Shown piece after piece: positions 1-12,081 of a stretch of 64,000 nt of DNA. This DNA comes from Rosa chinensis. Lineage: Eukaryota; Streptophyta; Magnoliopsida; Rosales; Rosaceae. Positions within the stretch are counted from its first letter, which is position 1, and the number at the start of each line of letters is the position of its first letter. A program made the position numbers and the translations under genes. The DNA lies in assembly GCF_002994745.2 (NCBI RefSeq), contig NC_037090.1:41378001-41442000 (forward strand), in the 5' to 3' direction. Under the pieces are notes generated by a model, which did no database searches, was not told where the DNA came from, and saw nothing but the letters and a program-made list of their open reading frames with translations.

Positions 1-281
1 AAGTGAAAATGGGAGAGCAGCTGGCTGATTTCGTGTCCTCCTCTTCGACTCCATCCGCCAACGGAGACATATTGCTGAAGGATGTTTTTGACCAACGCCT
101 CGCCCCTCCGACACGAAATAATGAGAATGAACTGATAAGAATTGCAAGGCTAGCAATTGCATGCAAACATTCTCATCTAGAATCCAGGCCAACAATGCAA
201 ACAGTTTCTCAAGTGTTATCATTACAACTTTCAAATTCCTCTAGACTACCAGAGATTACTCTTGAACAACTCATTAATTAG
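1..281 (+). CDS. 3' end of an LRR receptor-like kinase gene (MIK2-like), partial
   Basis: This is the last exon of a receptor kinase gene that begins left of the window. The frame is open from base 1 to a TAG at 279-281, so the first ATG at base 9 is only an internal Met. The product is the C-terminal lobe of a kinase domain: a segment matching ..[10 protein letters not shown].., the helix [16 protein letters not shown] and a short tail ending LEQLIN. It closely matches the C-terminus of the intact gene at 52058-55379 on the other strand, with roughly ten substitutions in 92 residues. The homology continues through the 3' flank. Function of the family is plasma-membrane perception of peptide or cell-wall cues. 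Whether this copy is intact upstream cannot be seen. Confidence 0.88.
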   Translation, partial: VKMGEQLADFVSSSSTPSANGDILLKDVFDQRLAPPTRNNENELIRIARLAIACKHSHLESRPTMQTVSQVLSLQLSNSSRLPEITLEQLIN

Positions 282-423
282 TATCTAAATATTGTGACAA
301 AGAATAAGATGTTCTTGGTTATGCATAATTACATAGTAATTAGTTTTCACATGTATTTTTGGCGAGAATAAAAGCTCCACTCTTTCATTCAGTGTCTTGC
401 TTTTGGAAAGTTAGTTTCAGCAA
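282..423 (+). terminator. 3' flank with poly(A)-signal-like AATAAA, up to a copia insertion
   Basis: The sequence after the stop codon matches the 3' flank of the paralogue on the minus strand. AATAAA at 367-372 lies about 85 nt after the stop, and the equivalent signal lies at 51968-51973 for the other gene. AGCAA at 419-423 is the target sequence of the copia element that starts at 424. Confidence 0.6.
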
Positions 424-624
424 TATTAGAGGAAAGATATTTGTCATTAGTCTGCATTCAAACGACAGCAGATATGTTGGAGAGAATGGTTGATCGAGCA
501 TCTCATCTAATCAATCTAGGAATGATTGAGGGATCCTAGTTATTTGTATTTACAGCTTTTCCTAGTATAGAACAATAAGAGGTGTATATATCATTCACTT
601 GTACAATTGTATTCAATCAATCAA

Positions 625-3030
625 TGATAGGAGCATAAATGCCATATTTATAATGATTAAACCCTATATTTTGCTAAGTTAATTCCTTTATCTTGATCAA
701 TTTAACTTAGTGTTTTTCAGGTAAAATGGAGTCTCAAGGTCTGAAAATGGTTAAGGAAGCACAAGTGGCTCAGAAATGGAAAGAAATGAAGAAATGGAAG
801 TTCTCCCAGTTTGACTAGGAAAAGGAATCCTAGTTGGAGTAGGAATCAGAAGCTGACTTGGACTCAAACTCTTAAGTCGCGGAAATTAGGAGTTCTACTT
901 GGACAAGGAAACCCAATTCTACTTAGATAAGGAATCCTAGTGTGATAAGGAGTCCCTGTTGGATAAGGATTACTCAAGAAGGTTCCGGAAGAGTGTAGAA
1001 GAATTGCAGAAAAGAAGTTCGTATTCAACTAGGAAACCTACTTGCATATGGAGTTCTACTCATACTAGGAGACCTGTGGAAGCTAGGAGAAGTCTATGGA
1101 ATGTACAAGAGGCATCTAGAAGTCTCAAGAAGGTCATATGCCGTGCACATGGAAGAGGAAGCAACAAGAGATTCGAATTACAAAGCAATGTGGAGTTTGG
1201 ACTTCTTGTTGAGTTTGGATTGAAATTGCCGTGAGATTCTTGAAGGTTCTAGGGAGTTCTTGACGTTTCTACTTCAGAATAGGCGTGGAAGACATGTGAG
1301 AGGCATGTGATGCAAAGGAAAACCTAATTGGACTCAACTTGTGCCTCAAAAGTCAAATCCATTACAGATTCGGAAATCTGCCTGTGCAGATCAGTCAACT
1401 TCAAAGAAGTGTGAAAAATCTCTCAGAGCTCGGAAAATTATGATCTTTATACGGTTGGAAAACTACGGATGTCTAGTTTCCAGATATTTTTACAGCTCAT
1501 CAATAGCTATTTTCTAGAGAAAGTTATGGTCGTTTTAGTAGACTGAGGTCAATCCTGCCGGAAATCTGTTTTGTGCCAGAAAAGTCCTAAATCAACACGA
1601 ACTAAGAGAAACCAAGTAGAAACAAATTGGGAGTGCCTTGGGACGTTCTTCTATATATACCTTGTGTATTAGATGTTCAGGGGTTACACATTATTCTCCA
1701 CAATTTCGTTTGTCACCGGTTTGCTCTTGAGTTTCAGGTTTTCGCTTCTACAAGTTCCTAGCCGTGCCATCCTCCATCCTTGCCATGATCTTCACTTTGT
1801 GCCGCCGCCTTGAATCTGCGTTGGACCTTAGGACGTGTCTAAGGGTTGTTCTTACCACCTTTCATATGTATTCTTCTCGGTTTTATGACTTGTTAGATAG
1901 AAATTTCTGTTTTGATTTTCTTTGTGTGAAACTGAAACCATGAGTTAACTTTCTGATTTTTTGATGCAATTTTGATGTTCTTTTTGTTGATTGATGTGTT
2001 TGTGTGTCTTGGATGCTTGTTGTTGCCGAATTCATGGATTGATAATCTGATTTTGTTTTATAGATAACTTTTGCATGTTTTTGTTCTTTGAGTGCACGCT
2101 TAGGATGATTGCATGTAATTGGAGCTAGAAATTAGGTTCATGCGTTGTGACCCTAATTCAATATGGTAGTAAAGGCTTTGGACAAAGGTCGAGATCAGAT
2201 TATGCATGTAATGAAAAGACTTGCGTTGAGTACTTGAATTTGCATGTTTATTGACTAAACTTTCACTTGCTCTTAATGATTCGAATGCATGAGATTATGA
2301 GTCGCTTCGATTGTGTGATACCTGCATTTGAAATATGTTCGATTAAGTGCGTTGCTTGATCAACTGTGTAAAGGGAAGTCATATAAGGGACATTGGGCGC
2401 TTGTAACTTTGTTTCTTGGTTGATATCGTTCCATGGTAATTAACAAGATTAAGGGATGCATGAATGGATTGATCTTGATAAATTGTTTTCCAAAAGTTTT
2501 TCTTTTCCCACCTTTGTATAGAAAACGTTTTATTCTTTTATTGTTTTCTGAAAATTTATACTTTGATCTTTAAACCCCCCCCCCCCCCCCTATCTTTTAT
2601 GTTTTCTTGTTTGTGTATGTGTGTAAATCGGTTTTAGGATTTAGTATGCATGAATCGTAAATAATTAAGTAAATAATCTGAAAATATATTTTAATTTCGT
2701 GAATAGTGTTTTAGGATTTGTAATTGTGATGTTAACTTGTTAGAGTTTGTGTTGTATATGGATTTGTGTAGTTAGAGTTTAATTATGATTTGTTGTTTGT
2801 ATTTGTGTTGTATATGGATTTCTAATTTGACTATAACTTGGATTCTTTGTAAATTTCGAATTGTTGTCTATATATACTTGTTACTTTTGTTAGTTTTGGT
2901 AAATTCTTTCTCTTATTTTCGTTTCACATGTAAGCACCCTCAATCCCCGGTTTAGAACGATCCCTGCTTATCCTATACTAACGCTCGACATTTTCAGGGT
3001 TTAAATTGGCGAATGCTTTTGCTCGTATCA
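625..3030 (+). mobile_element. Solo LTR, Athila-like family A, inside the copia 5' LTR
   Basis: A 2406-bp LTR runs from TGATAGGAGC to CGTATCA with no internal domain. It is flanked by perfect 5-bp target duplications ATCAA at 620-624 and 3031-3035. It matches the LTR at 13951-16637 for most of its length, including a TATA-like tatatata near 1652 and the U5 block CAATCCCCGG at 2941-2950. A run of about 16 C lies at 2575-2590. Solo LTRs arise by recombination between the two LTRs of a full element. ORFs inside it are fortuitous. Confidence 0.92.
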
Positions 3031-3064
3031 ATCAATTACACATATTCAAACACCATTTTGTTTA

Positions 3065-3076
3065 TGGTATCAGAGC
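3065..3076 (+). other. Copia primer-binding site, initiator-Met tRNA type
   Basis: TGGTATCAGAGC directly follows the LTR end. It is the standard plant Ty1/copia primer site, complementary to the 3' region of initiator methionine tRNA. Confidence 0.9.
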
Positions 3077-3147
3077 ACCGATTCTGGTGTCTCTAACCCA
3101 CTATCTTCCGCTACAATCAAACACCAAAACACCACCACATCAACACC

Positions 3148-4254
3148 ATGGTCGAAATTATCGAAAACACATAAATTCCAAAAGCCAAAAATGATTCTTC
3201 ATCCAAATCCATGGAGGAGATTGAGATAAGGTTACCTGACCCTTTGGTCTTACACCATTCTGATATACCAAGGCTCATCCTAGTTAACACACTGCTTGAT
3301 GGACACAATTACAGATAGTGGAGCTGCTCAATGCATCTCAGCCTTAGTGCCAAGAACAAGCTAGGGTTGATCGATGGAACAATACAACCGCCTCCAGCTA
3401 CCGGCCCCAAATTTCCCATGTGGAAACGTTGCAATGACATGGTGTTGACCTGGATTCTTCATTCAATCCAGCCTGACATCACCTGCAGCGTGATTTTTTC
3501 AGATACAGCAGCTGCAGTATGGAGTGATCTTGAGGACAGATTTTCACAAGGTAATGATTCCAGGATCTATGAGATTCGACAAGAGATCACTGAATGTCGC
3601 CAAGGCTCTTAATCAGTTTCTATACACTACGCCAAACTCAAGGATCTATGGGATGAGCTAGCCTTCTATCAGGAACCCATCATGTGTAATTGTGATGGTG
3701 CTAAAACGCTAGCCAATAGAGAAGAAAAAGAGAGGGTTATGCAGTTTTTAATGGGGCTAAACGAATCTTACTCTAATATTCGTGGCTCAATCCTAATGAT
3801 GAACCCCCTCCCGAATACAAAGGAGGTCCATGGCCTCATCCTCCAACATGAGAGGCAAATGGAACAGGAACCTGCCGTGAACACCCACCAATTTCAAATG
3901 CTATGCAAGCTGCACGCATATCAGGCATATCAAAGACTCCTTTCTTTCATAAACCGCTGAAGTGTACGTATTGTGAAAAGGAGAATCACCTGTTTGATCG
4001 ATGCTACTACCTTAAAGGGTTTCCAGTGGGCCATAAATGGCATGGGAAGAATGTGTAGCCTAGAAACAAGAGAGCTGCTGCCCACAATGTGGAGACAAAG
4101 ACAGAACTTGCTAATGAGAGCCCAACTTTCACCGCTGAAGAATACAAGCAGATCATGGCTTTGCTTCACACTAAAAATGGTAATGATCAACCATTTGCAA
4201 ATGCGACAGGTATATTCACACCCAATTCCAATGATATACAAAATGACTCTCATT
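3148..4254 (+). pseudogene. Copia gag remnant (left copy)
   Basis: The likely gag start is the ATG at 3148. The frame is closed after eight codons by a TAA that is absent from the right copy. Downstream pieces are recognisable in shifting frames: the N-terminal copia gag segment (..LSAKNKLGLIDG.., about 3331-3612), the UBN2-type gag body (about 3682-3960), and a zinc-knuckle-like stretch (CTYCEKENH, about 3962-3990). Several frameshifts and stops break the frame, so no capsid protein could be made. The right copy at 50501-51603 shows the same layout with partly different lesions. Confidence 0.8.
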
Positions 4255-4256
4255 CA

Positions 4257-7100
4257 ACTTTATACTAGATTGTGGATAGTGGAGCAACAGACCATGTGTC
4301 TCATCTTTCACCCACTCACAATAATATTAAGGCATCATATGATTTCATGGGGTTACCTAATGGAGGGCAAGTTGCCATTGAAAGTATTGGATCCATTAAA
4401 TTGTCCAAATAGTTATCTCTTGACAGGGTCCTACATGTGCCTAAGTTCTGTGTGAATTTGATTTATGTGAGTAAATTGATCCGAGCCTTAAAGTGTATAG
4501 TGATATTTTACCAAGATTTTTGTGTTGTGCAGGACATGGATACGAAGAGGACGATTGGCCTGGGCAAGCTTTTTAATGGGCTCTATTACCTCACACCATC
4601 TCAAAATCCACATCTAGCCAATCACATCACCCGCACCTCGAATCTTTGGCATCAACGTCTTGGGCACCCATCTTCTGCACCTGTCCAATTTCTATCTCAA
4701 GCTATTCCAGAAATTATGTTTAATCCTTGTGATGTTTGTCCGTTAGCAAAACAGACCCGTTTATCTTTTCCTTCAAGTTTGATAAAAACAACCGCACCAT
4801 TTAATTTGATTCATTGTGATATTTGGGGACCACACAAAACTCACACACATTCTAGGGCTCGTTATTTTCTCACCATTATCGATGATTTCACACGTTTTAC
4901 CTGGGTTCATCTTATGAGTTTCAAATCCAACACTCAAACAATCTTGAAATCATTCTTTTCTTGGGTAAAAACACAATTTAATAGTGACATTAAAATACTC
5001 CGTGCCGACAATGGGGCAGAGTTCATATCCATGTGTGGTTTCTTTGATGTGCATGACACTATTTTTCAACATACTTGTGTCTACACCCCCCAACAAAATG
5101 AGGTCGTAGAGCATAAACATCGCCATCTTTTGAACATTGCTCGTGCTCTTCGATTCCAGGCAAATTTATCATTACAATTCTGGGGTGAAAGTGTTCAAAC
5201 AGCTTGTTATCTTATCAATCGTCTTCCCCCACCTCTACTTTCTCATAAATCTCCATATGAACTCTTGCATGGCACATCTCCAACTTATTCACATCTCCGT
5301 GTCTTCGGTTGCTTGTGTTATGCGACCAATCTCACTCCTTCTCACAAATTTGATTCCCGTGCATGGCGATGTATTTTTCTTGGCTACCCACATGGTCAAA
5401 AGGACTACCGTCTCTATGATCTTGAAAGCAAAAAATTCTTCACTTTCCGGGATGTGATTTTTCATGAACACATTATGCCTCTAACTAAATTGCCATTTGA
5501 GGAACAAGAAGACTCTCCAATCCTACCCACTCTAGAACCCTCCCAGCCCACTTCTACCACTGACCCATCCTAATTTTCTCAGTCCATTATTTCACCAGAG
5601 CCCATTTTATCTTTAGAACCCGCCCAGCCCACTTCACCTCATCTCGGTCATAATCTCTCTCTTCCTTCTTCAACATCAGACGCAACTCACCAGAACTTGC
5701 TGCTTCCTTTTTCTCCATCATCGTCCCCATCGTCGGCGCTACCATCCCCAAGCCCATACCCACCGCCCACCCAATCCACTACCGATCCCTCACTGCCGTC
5801 CTCCCAATCTCCAACCCAATCCCAGCTTCCGAATTCACCTTCACCAATTGCCCAAATTCTGTCCCCGACTCCAGTGGGTTCTTTTCTGTCGATAGAGCTT
5901 GTTCCTCCTCCTATGCCAGCCCCACGACACTCTTATTGTCCCAAACAGCCACCACCCTATCTTCGAGACTACAAGACAAATCACGCCATTTTGCTTGACC
6001 CAGCTGCTTCCTCTTCCTCCACATCCGGCACTCGATACCCACTTCACCGGTATGTATCCTACTATGGGTTCTTTCCCAGATATCGTTCCTTTGTGCACAA
6101 TATTTCTCAATTGGTTGAACCAGTAAACTATGAGTAGGCTCGTCATCATACTTAATGGGTTAAGGCAATGAATTCTGAAATTCGAGCCCTTGAAGATAAT
6201 GATACATGGTCCATGGTTCCTCTACCTTTTGGTCACCGTCCCATTGGCTGCAAATGGGTTTTCAAGATCAAATACCATGCCGACGGCACCATCGAACGCT
6301 ACAAGGCTCAGCTGGTTGCAAAGGGGTTTACTCAATGCGAAGGCATTGATTACAAAGATACATTTGTCCCTGTTGCGAAATTGATTATAGTTCGGTGTCT
6401 GTTGGCTGTTGCTGTAGTGCGAGATTGGCCTTTGCACCAAATGGATGTGCAAAATGCCTTCCTCCACGGCCAGCTTCTTGAGGAGGTCTACATGCTGCCT
6501 CCTCCTGGTTATGGTCGACAGGGGGAGAACATGGTTTGTAGACTTCATAAATCCCTCTATGGTCTTAAACAAGCATCCCGCAGTTTGCTCCAATGGTTCT
6601 TTTCTGCCATTCAAGAAGTTGGTTTTCAGCAGTCTCGTGCCGATTATTCATTGTTTACACAGGTCCATGAGAATTCCATTACTGTGATATTACTTTATGT
6701 TGATGATATGGTTATTACAGGGAACAATGAGAAGCCCATTAGTGATCTCAAGAAGTTTATTAACAATTGTTTCAAGATTAAAGATCTTGGACCACTCAAA
6801 TACTTCCTTGGCATAGAAGTTGCACGCTCCAAAGCTGGAATTTCAGTTTGCCAACGCAAGTATACGTTGGATATATTGGAGGAGGATGGATTACTTGGGG
6901 TGAAACCTGCAAAGGTACCTATGGTGCCCAATTTGGTGCTAACCGAAAAAGGGAGTGATACCCTCAAGGATCCTACTCGGTACCGGAGATTGATTGGGAA
7001 GTTAATTTATCTTACAATCACTAGGCCGGAGATTACTTATGCGGTGAATACACTTAGTCAGTTTATGCTGGAGCCTAAGGTACATCACCTTAAAACAGCT
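4257..7100 (+). pseudogene. Copia pol remnant: protease, integrase, partial reverse transcriptase
   Basis: The protease motif VDSGATDHV is near 4272. The GAG-pre-integrase segment (WHQRLGHP..CDVCPLAKQ) and the integrase core follow in an open frame at 4437-5573, where HCDIW and LRADNG supply acidic residues. A proline/serine-rich linker leads to the RT (6168-7100) with the polymerase motif YVDDM. The frame 4437-7100 is broken by stops at 5571-5573, 6135-6137 and 6153-6155. The TAG at 6135 is also in the right copy (48587-48589) and the other two are not. Similarity ends at 7100, so the RT tail and RNase H are lost. Confidence 0.87.
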
Positions 7101-9350
7101 AAACTGGCCTACAAACTGGGCATTTAAAACAGAAGGGCCCAGGGGAAATCATTTAAAAAAACGTTAGAGTGAGTGGACGAAAAATAAGTAATTTCGAATG
7201 AATAAGTAAAACTTAATGTTTTCCCAAGTTATTCTCTAAAACTTCGCATGCAGTAACCATCTTGGAAATACTTTTAATCATCATCTTTACTGCAATCTCT
7301 TAAAATCTCATCCTCAATCCTTTTTAAAACATCCTTTTCAAGAGGTTCATTTGATGACCAGAAAGGACTGCTGTCTAGTCATCTCATGCCATCTGGGAGG
7401 GACTGCCACCCAGATGAGGCATCGAAAGGGACTGCCAACTGGAATATGAGGCGGTGGATAGAAGGGACTGCCAACTAACTACCTCATGTCATCTGGAAGG
7501 GACTGCCAACTAGACTATTACCTAGAAGGGACTGCCAACTAGGTAATGCATGCATGCGCTGACTGATAGCCTCCTCAATAAACTGGAAACAACCTCTATC
7601 AATTACTTGCTTTCGGAAAGAAACTTGATATTGCTTCAATAAATCATTAATAATTCACCGAATGCATAACTCAGGATTATCTCGCTAACTCAAACCTCAA
7701 TAAATCCTCGAAAGCATAAATCAAATACTCTGTAAATCAATAAATGCTTTCAGAAAGAAATCTCAATCTAACTTCAAGGCTGATAAGTGCGGAGCTCAGA
7801 GCTCAATAAATCTCGATAATTCAATCATGCTCAAATAATCGATGAAACGTTCGTACTCGTGAATCCTCATAAAAACCGATATTCGAAAACAATAATTCTC
7901 ATAATATTTTCTTAATCAGTCACTTCCCGAAAATCATTTCCCAACTCAATAACTCATAAATAAATAGCTTGAAAAATCTATTGAAAGCCCTCGGGAAGGA
8001 AATCCATTAAAAAAATCCCGTAACTCATAGAGCATAATAAATCTCAAGAAATCAAGCTCATAAAATCATAACACTCAATAATTCAAATAATATATTAAAC
8101 CTCAATCGGTAAAATAATAATATACTGTATGCACATTTAATTTAAAATGAATGTCCACTCACAGTACTGGTTGGCGATCATGCAAACGAGTTCCTTCATC
8201 AAGCGGTAGCTCGATATATCGTCCTGTACACAAGTACACTTCCATAAATGAAAATTCGAATAAATAATTACGAACCTAAACGAAACCCGAAATCCATATC
8301 TCCATTACTTCTCAAATTCCACCCAAATAACACCTATAACACCAATTCCTCGATTTACATATTCCACAAAGAAAACGCGGGAAATCTGACGGCCGGGTTT
8401 CCCACAATTCAATCACAAAACTTAGAACTTCGGAAAATCACAAACAATTCCAAACTCCTCCAAAATTCACCAAACTTCACATACAAGCTCTTCAACATTT
8501 ATAGGATTTAATGGGCTAAAAACTAGAATCAAAACACTGCCCTACACGCCGCAGCTGCCGCTACAGCCACCAGCTCCGATGGCCACCAAACTTTGGTAGT
8601 AGCACCTACTCAACAGACCCAACAAGTTTCTCAACTGTGACAAAGTCAGAAAATGAGTAGAAGTACCTCAACAATTATGGAGAAGGTTGAATCCGAATTA
8701 TGAATAGTAACCTCAAACTTCAAACCGTCGATTCATCCTCCACACTGCAAATCGTGGCTCAAGGCTAGGGGCAAAATGATCCTTGGCAAAAACCGAACCT
8801 TCGACACCAGTTTGGTGGCCGGAGAAGGCCGGAATAGGAAGAAAACGCCGAAAATGCCAAACTGCTACAGTAATCTTCTTCGCTTCGATTCGTCGTCTAT
8901 GGTGAATGATAAGGTGCAAGGCATATATGGATAGAAACCTTGTTTCAAGACGAATAGATGGACACCAATTTCATGGCCATAGGTGGCCGGACGAGGCGAC
9001 GGTAACGCTAGGAAGTTACATCGGCGAGCGAGGAAGAAAGCTGAAAATTTTCGGGGCTTCCAAAACGGAAAGTCCAAATTTCTATTTATAGACATGAATT
9101 CCACAAAATTACAAAACTGCCACTAAATTAAAACCCTTATAACTTCTTCGTTACAACTCCGATTTTTACATACCACATATGCACGTGCTCGGTCTAACGT
9201 CCTCTACAACTTCCATGAAGAACATTTTCTCAAATTTTGCCCCGACCAAAAAGTCAACTTTTAGGGCCACTACACGTACTGAAACGACAGTAAAAGTGAA
9301 AGTAAAGATCGTTTACCGTCCAAATGACTAGTAAACCGGTGAATTCAGGT
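7101..9350 (-). mobile_element. Probable LTR of an unassigned retrotransposon, minus strand
   Basis: This block has no coding homology and begins exactly where the copia is cut off. On the minus strand it has a TATAAATA box (9083-9090) followed by about 2 kb of non-coding sequence with a hairpin array near the far end. That is the layout of a long LTR with U3 on the right and R-U5 on the left. I cannot fix either terminus or find a target duplication, so the limits are approximate and the family is not assigned. It could be a solo LTR or a fragment. Confidence 0.5.
7353..7547. repeat. Array of six loop-conserved repeats forming hairpins
   Basis: The core AAGGGACTGCCAA recurs about every 30-36 bp, six times with small variations. 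It sits between arms that differ from copy to copy yet pair with each other. Perfect stems are CATCTGGG/CCCAGATG (7390-7397 with 7409-7416) and ATTACCTAG/CTAGGTAAT (7517-7525 with 7539-7547). Near-perfect stems are at 7353-7383 and 7453-7483, and two copies are degraded. The array lies in the presumed transcribed part of the minus-strand LTR. Confidence 0.85.
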
Positions 9351-10990
9351 TCTCCAGCCAAGGACATGTGTGGAGGGCATGGAACAGCTGTTGACTAGGG
9401 TTAAAGAGTTTAGATGGAATGACTTTAGGTCTAGGTTATTTTGAAATTCAAAATTTGAAGGATGACAAATGGTCCTCCTCTTACATCTTACACCTTTGTC
9501 TCCCAATGACCCTTCTACCCTTATTTCATCTCCTCCACCAAAATATCTATGAGCTTCCTAAGTCATTTTCATGTGGAGTTAAAGATTAGATCCACATTTT
9601 GTGCTTACACATTTGTTCTTTACATCTAGCCCTTCATTTCCTTTGATCTCCACCCTCCATTCATCACTCTTGGCCTATAAAAACACCCTCCCCTCATGGT
9701 GGAAGTTTTTCATGTTCTTCTCTCACTTTCTCACACATTTCTCTTAGTTTCATAGCTTTAGTTCATAGTTTCTTAGCTTTGTGTAGAGATAGGTGTACAG
9801 CTTCTTGGGTTCTTGGTTTTTCCTTACCAAAACCGAAGTATCTATACATTTTTGATCAATCACAACTCTAGTTTCACATATTCCAGTCTTGCTCATCATA
9901 CTTCTGAGAGATTTGTGGAGTTGCATGGTGTTTTTGGATCCTTTCTCTTATTAGAAACCAAAAATACCATGGTAGGAAATATTTCTCACCTTATTTTGCA
10001 TCTTGGAGGGTAGAAAGTGTTCTTAGAGGTACGGTTTGGTTCTTTTTGGAACCAAACCCGTGGGTATTCCTTTCTTTATCTACTATTTTCTCTCTTAACT
10101 TAATGTTTTACAAGTTTATGGATTTAATTTATGGAACTATGAGTTGTGAGTAGAATAATTTGGGGCTAGGGTTTAGCCCTAGCCGAATTTGTGTACAAAC
10201 TATGTAGTTAAATTTAATATGGATCATGCCATGAATTTTTACTTTGCTAGTTTAATTTTTCATCATTTATGCTTCTTAGATTCGTCACCTAAGGTTGGTA
10301 AATGTTGATAATTTCATGGAAGTATGCTAGGCTTGACAAACTTAGTAAACTAAAGCATGTTGCAGATGTAGAAATGGTAATCTTGTGATAATCAAATAAG
10401 GTTGCTTGGGTCCTTACAATTGAGCTTATCATGTGGATGTGGCTTAGGTGTCCGATAATCAAGGGATCTTAGCTTGCATCTATATAGGTCTACTTGTGTC
10501 CGATAATCAAGGAATGGGTAGAAACTAAAAGGATTGTAGGAGAGTTATGTCCGATAATCAAGGGGTAGCTTTAATACATTCTCTAGTATAATTGTTTCTT
10601 GATTGGTTACTCGATAATCAGGAGAACCGAAGGGGATTCCATCTTGGCATGAGCATGTTAGATTTCGTTACTTAGAATTTGCACAAAGGAGGTTAGGTGT
10701 GATGCCTTACAACCCCTTTTATCTCATTCGATCAAATCTCTTATACTTTGTTAGTTTATTTTGCTTTATTTGCACTTTAATTTTAATATAGTTAAAATTA
10801 ACTCAAAAGCCAATTCACTACTATCCATTGTTAATATCACTTTTGGTAGTTAGGCTTCCAAAGGGCCAAAACTATTGAACTTGTAAAAAGGTAGACCTTG
10901 CATGTATTTTCTAGGTTTATTTTTGCGGTGATCTAGCTAGGGTGGAGTTTCCCCCAATCCCTTGGGTACGATACTCTACACTTTCCCTTA
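9351..10990 (+). mobile_element. Probable gypsy-type LTR or LTR fragment, plus strand
   Basis: A TATA box (TATAAAAA, 9676-9683) is followed by about 1.3 kb of non-coding sequence. The block ends with a C-rich segment (CCCAATCCCTTGGGTACG, near 10951) that resembles the U5 end of the Athila-like LTRs elsewhere in the window. No primer-binding site follows, so it is a solo or broken LTR. The left limit is not resolved. No coding similarity is visible. Confidence 0.45.
10449..10622 (+). repeat. Four dispersed copies of a short motif, GTCCGATAATCAAGG
   Basis: The motif TCCGATAATCAAGG occurs at about 10451, 10499 and 10550. A shortened form, TCGATAATCAGG, occurs at about 10611. Spacing is about 50-60 bp and the sequence between copies is not conserved. 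It lies in the transcribed part of the presumed LTR. Confidence 0.7.
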
Positions 10991-12016
10991 CTAAAACTTG
11001 ACCTTCTACACTTGGAAGTAAGGAACATCATACACAAATTTGCACACACTTTCATACTCAATGATGTCTCCAACACTTTGCCACCTCCAACACACCCAAA
11101 ACTGCCCATAGATTATCCTCCAAAGATGAAATAAAATGCAAAGAAGTCCAACCACTAGTGAGTGTAGAAAACTTCCAGCAATGAATTTTCTGTCTTCAAA
11201 TGCCCATATCTCAAAATCCGAAAGTGATAAGTCACTTGGGATGGAAAGTAGACTCATAGAGCTTTCTATCCATATAAAGTGAGTCACATATATCCGACTG
11301 AGATGAAAACTAAAGCTGCTCAAAGTTGTTGGCTTGCAATGAATTCTGCTGATGACCCTCAATCACCAAAACTTCAATATCTAAAACTCTAGAGGAGCAA
11401 AGAGGGTAAAACCAAATGGATGTGAAAGCAGACTCATATATCGACCATCTGGTCAGATTTCACTGAAAAATAGTTTCTGAGTCAAAAATGATTAGCCTCC
11501 AAACTCACTAATCTGTTATGCAGTTTTTGCTGTGCCCTGTTTCTGACTTTTGTAATTTGGAACACTGTATCAGAAGCTAGCAAGGTTCAAATTAAAAACT
11601 GTTTTTCCAGCACATAGAGAACATGTGTAGATACATCTCTGAAAAATTGTAGCTCCAAATTGCTTGATATCTAGAGGGTGTAGCTTCCCAAATTCACTCT
11701 ACAATAGATGCGTCTGTTCTGACCTGCATGCATTGACCATTAAATAACTGAAGTTCCAGAGATTCAACAAGGCTGAAATTTGGGCAGATCATAGTAGACA
11801 AACAGAAGAATAGCTCTAGAAAATGTCAGCTCAAACTAGTCTGTATATTGAAAAACATAGTCACCCAATTCAACTGAACTTTCTAAACATAAATTGCTCA
11901 CTACCACATTCTTTCTTTCTTCACACTTCCAACTCTGAACACCTCCCATCCTCCCAAAAAGATGGCTAAATAGCCTTATTGATGCAAAATGAACAAGTAA
12001 ATTTCAAAATCACCTA
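10991..12016. other. Non-coding repeat-derived stretch
   Basis: No convincing coding sequence is present. The stretch is AT-rich and sits next to a minus-strand retrotransposon remnant, of which it is probably the 3' non-coding part. The motif GGGTTGCCTCCC at 12017-12028 is, on the minus strand, the GGGAGGCAACCC found just after pol in the Athila elements here (near 23280 and 42640). Confidence 0.4.
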
Positions 12017-12081
12017 GGGTTGCCTCCCTAGAAGCGCTTGTTTTTAAAGACCCCAAGCCAGTTTATAGATTGTAATTTTTG

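Larger units (their letters stand above)
424..7100 (+). mobile_element. Ty1/copia retrotransposon, left copy, 3'-truncated and carrying a solo gypsy LTR
   Basis: The 5' LTR starts TATTAGAGG after AGCAA. It is split at 624 by a solo LTR, resumes at 3036 and ends at 3064, 230 bp without the insert, the same length as the 5' LTR of the right copy. PBS, gag, protease, integrase and most of the reverse transcriptase follow in order. Similarity to the right copia stops abruptly at 7100 inside the RT-RNase H linker, so RNase H, polypurine tract and 3' LTR are missing. The element sits at the same base of the receptor-gene 3' flank as the right copy, which points to duplication after insertion. It is non-functional. 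Confidence 0.9.

Noticed and set aside
959..1234. 91-codon ORF in the solo LTR
   Set aside because: It lies in LTR-A U3 and is not kept open in the other LTR-A copy at about 14290-14560.
5841..6614. Antisense ORFs opposite the copia linker and RT
   Set aside because: They are shadows of the coding strand without recognisable domains, and equivalent antisense frames differ in the sister copy.
7353..7547. Regularly spaced repeats resembling a CRISPR array
   Set aside because: Spacing varies, the segments between cores pair with each other rather than being unique, the context is a plant retrotransposon and no cas-like gene is present.
8248..9104. Several ORFs of 60-90 codons in the LTR-like block
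   Set aside because: No start context, domain or codon pattern supports them, and they lie in a non-coding LTR.
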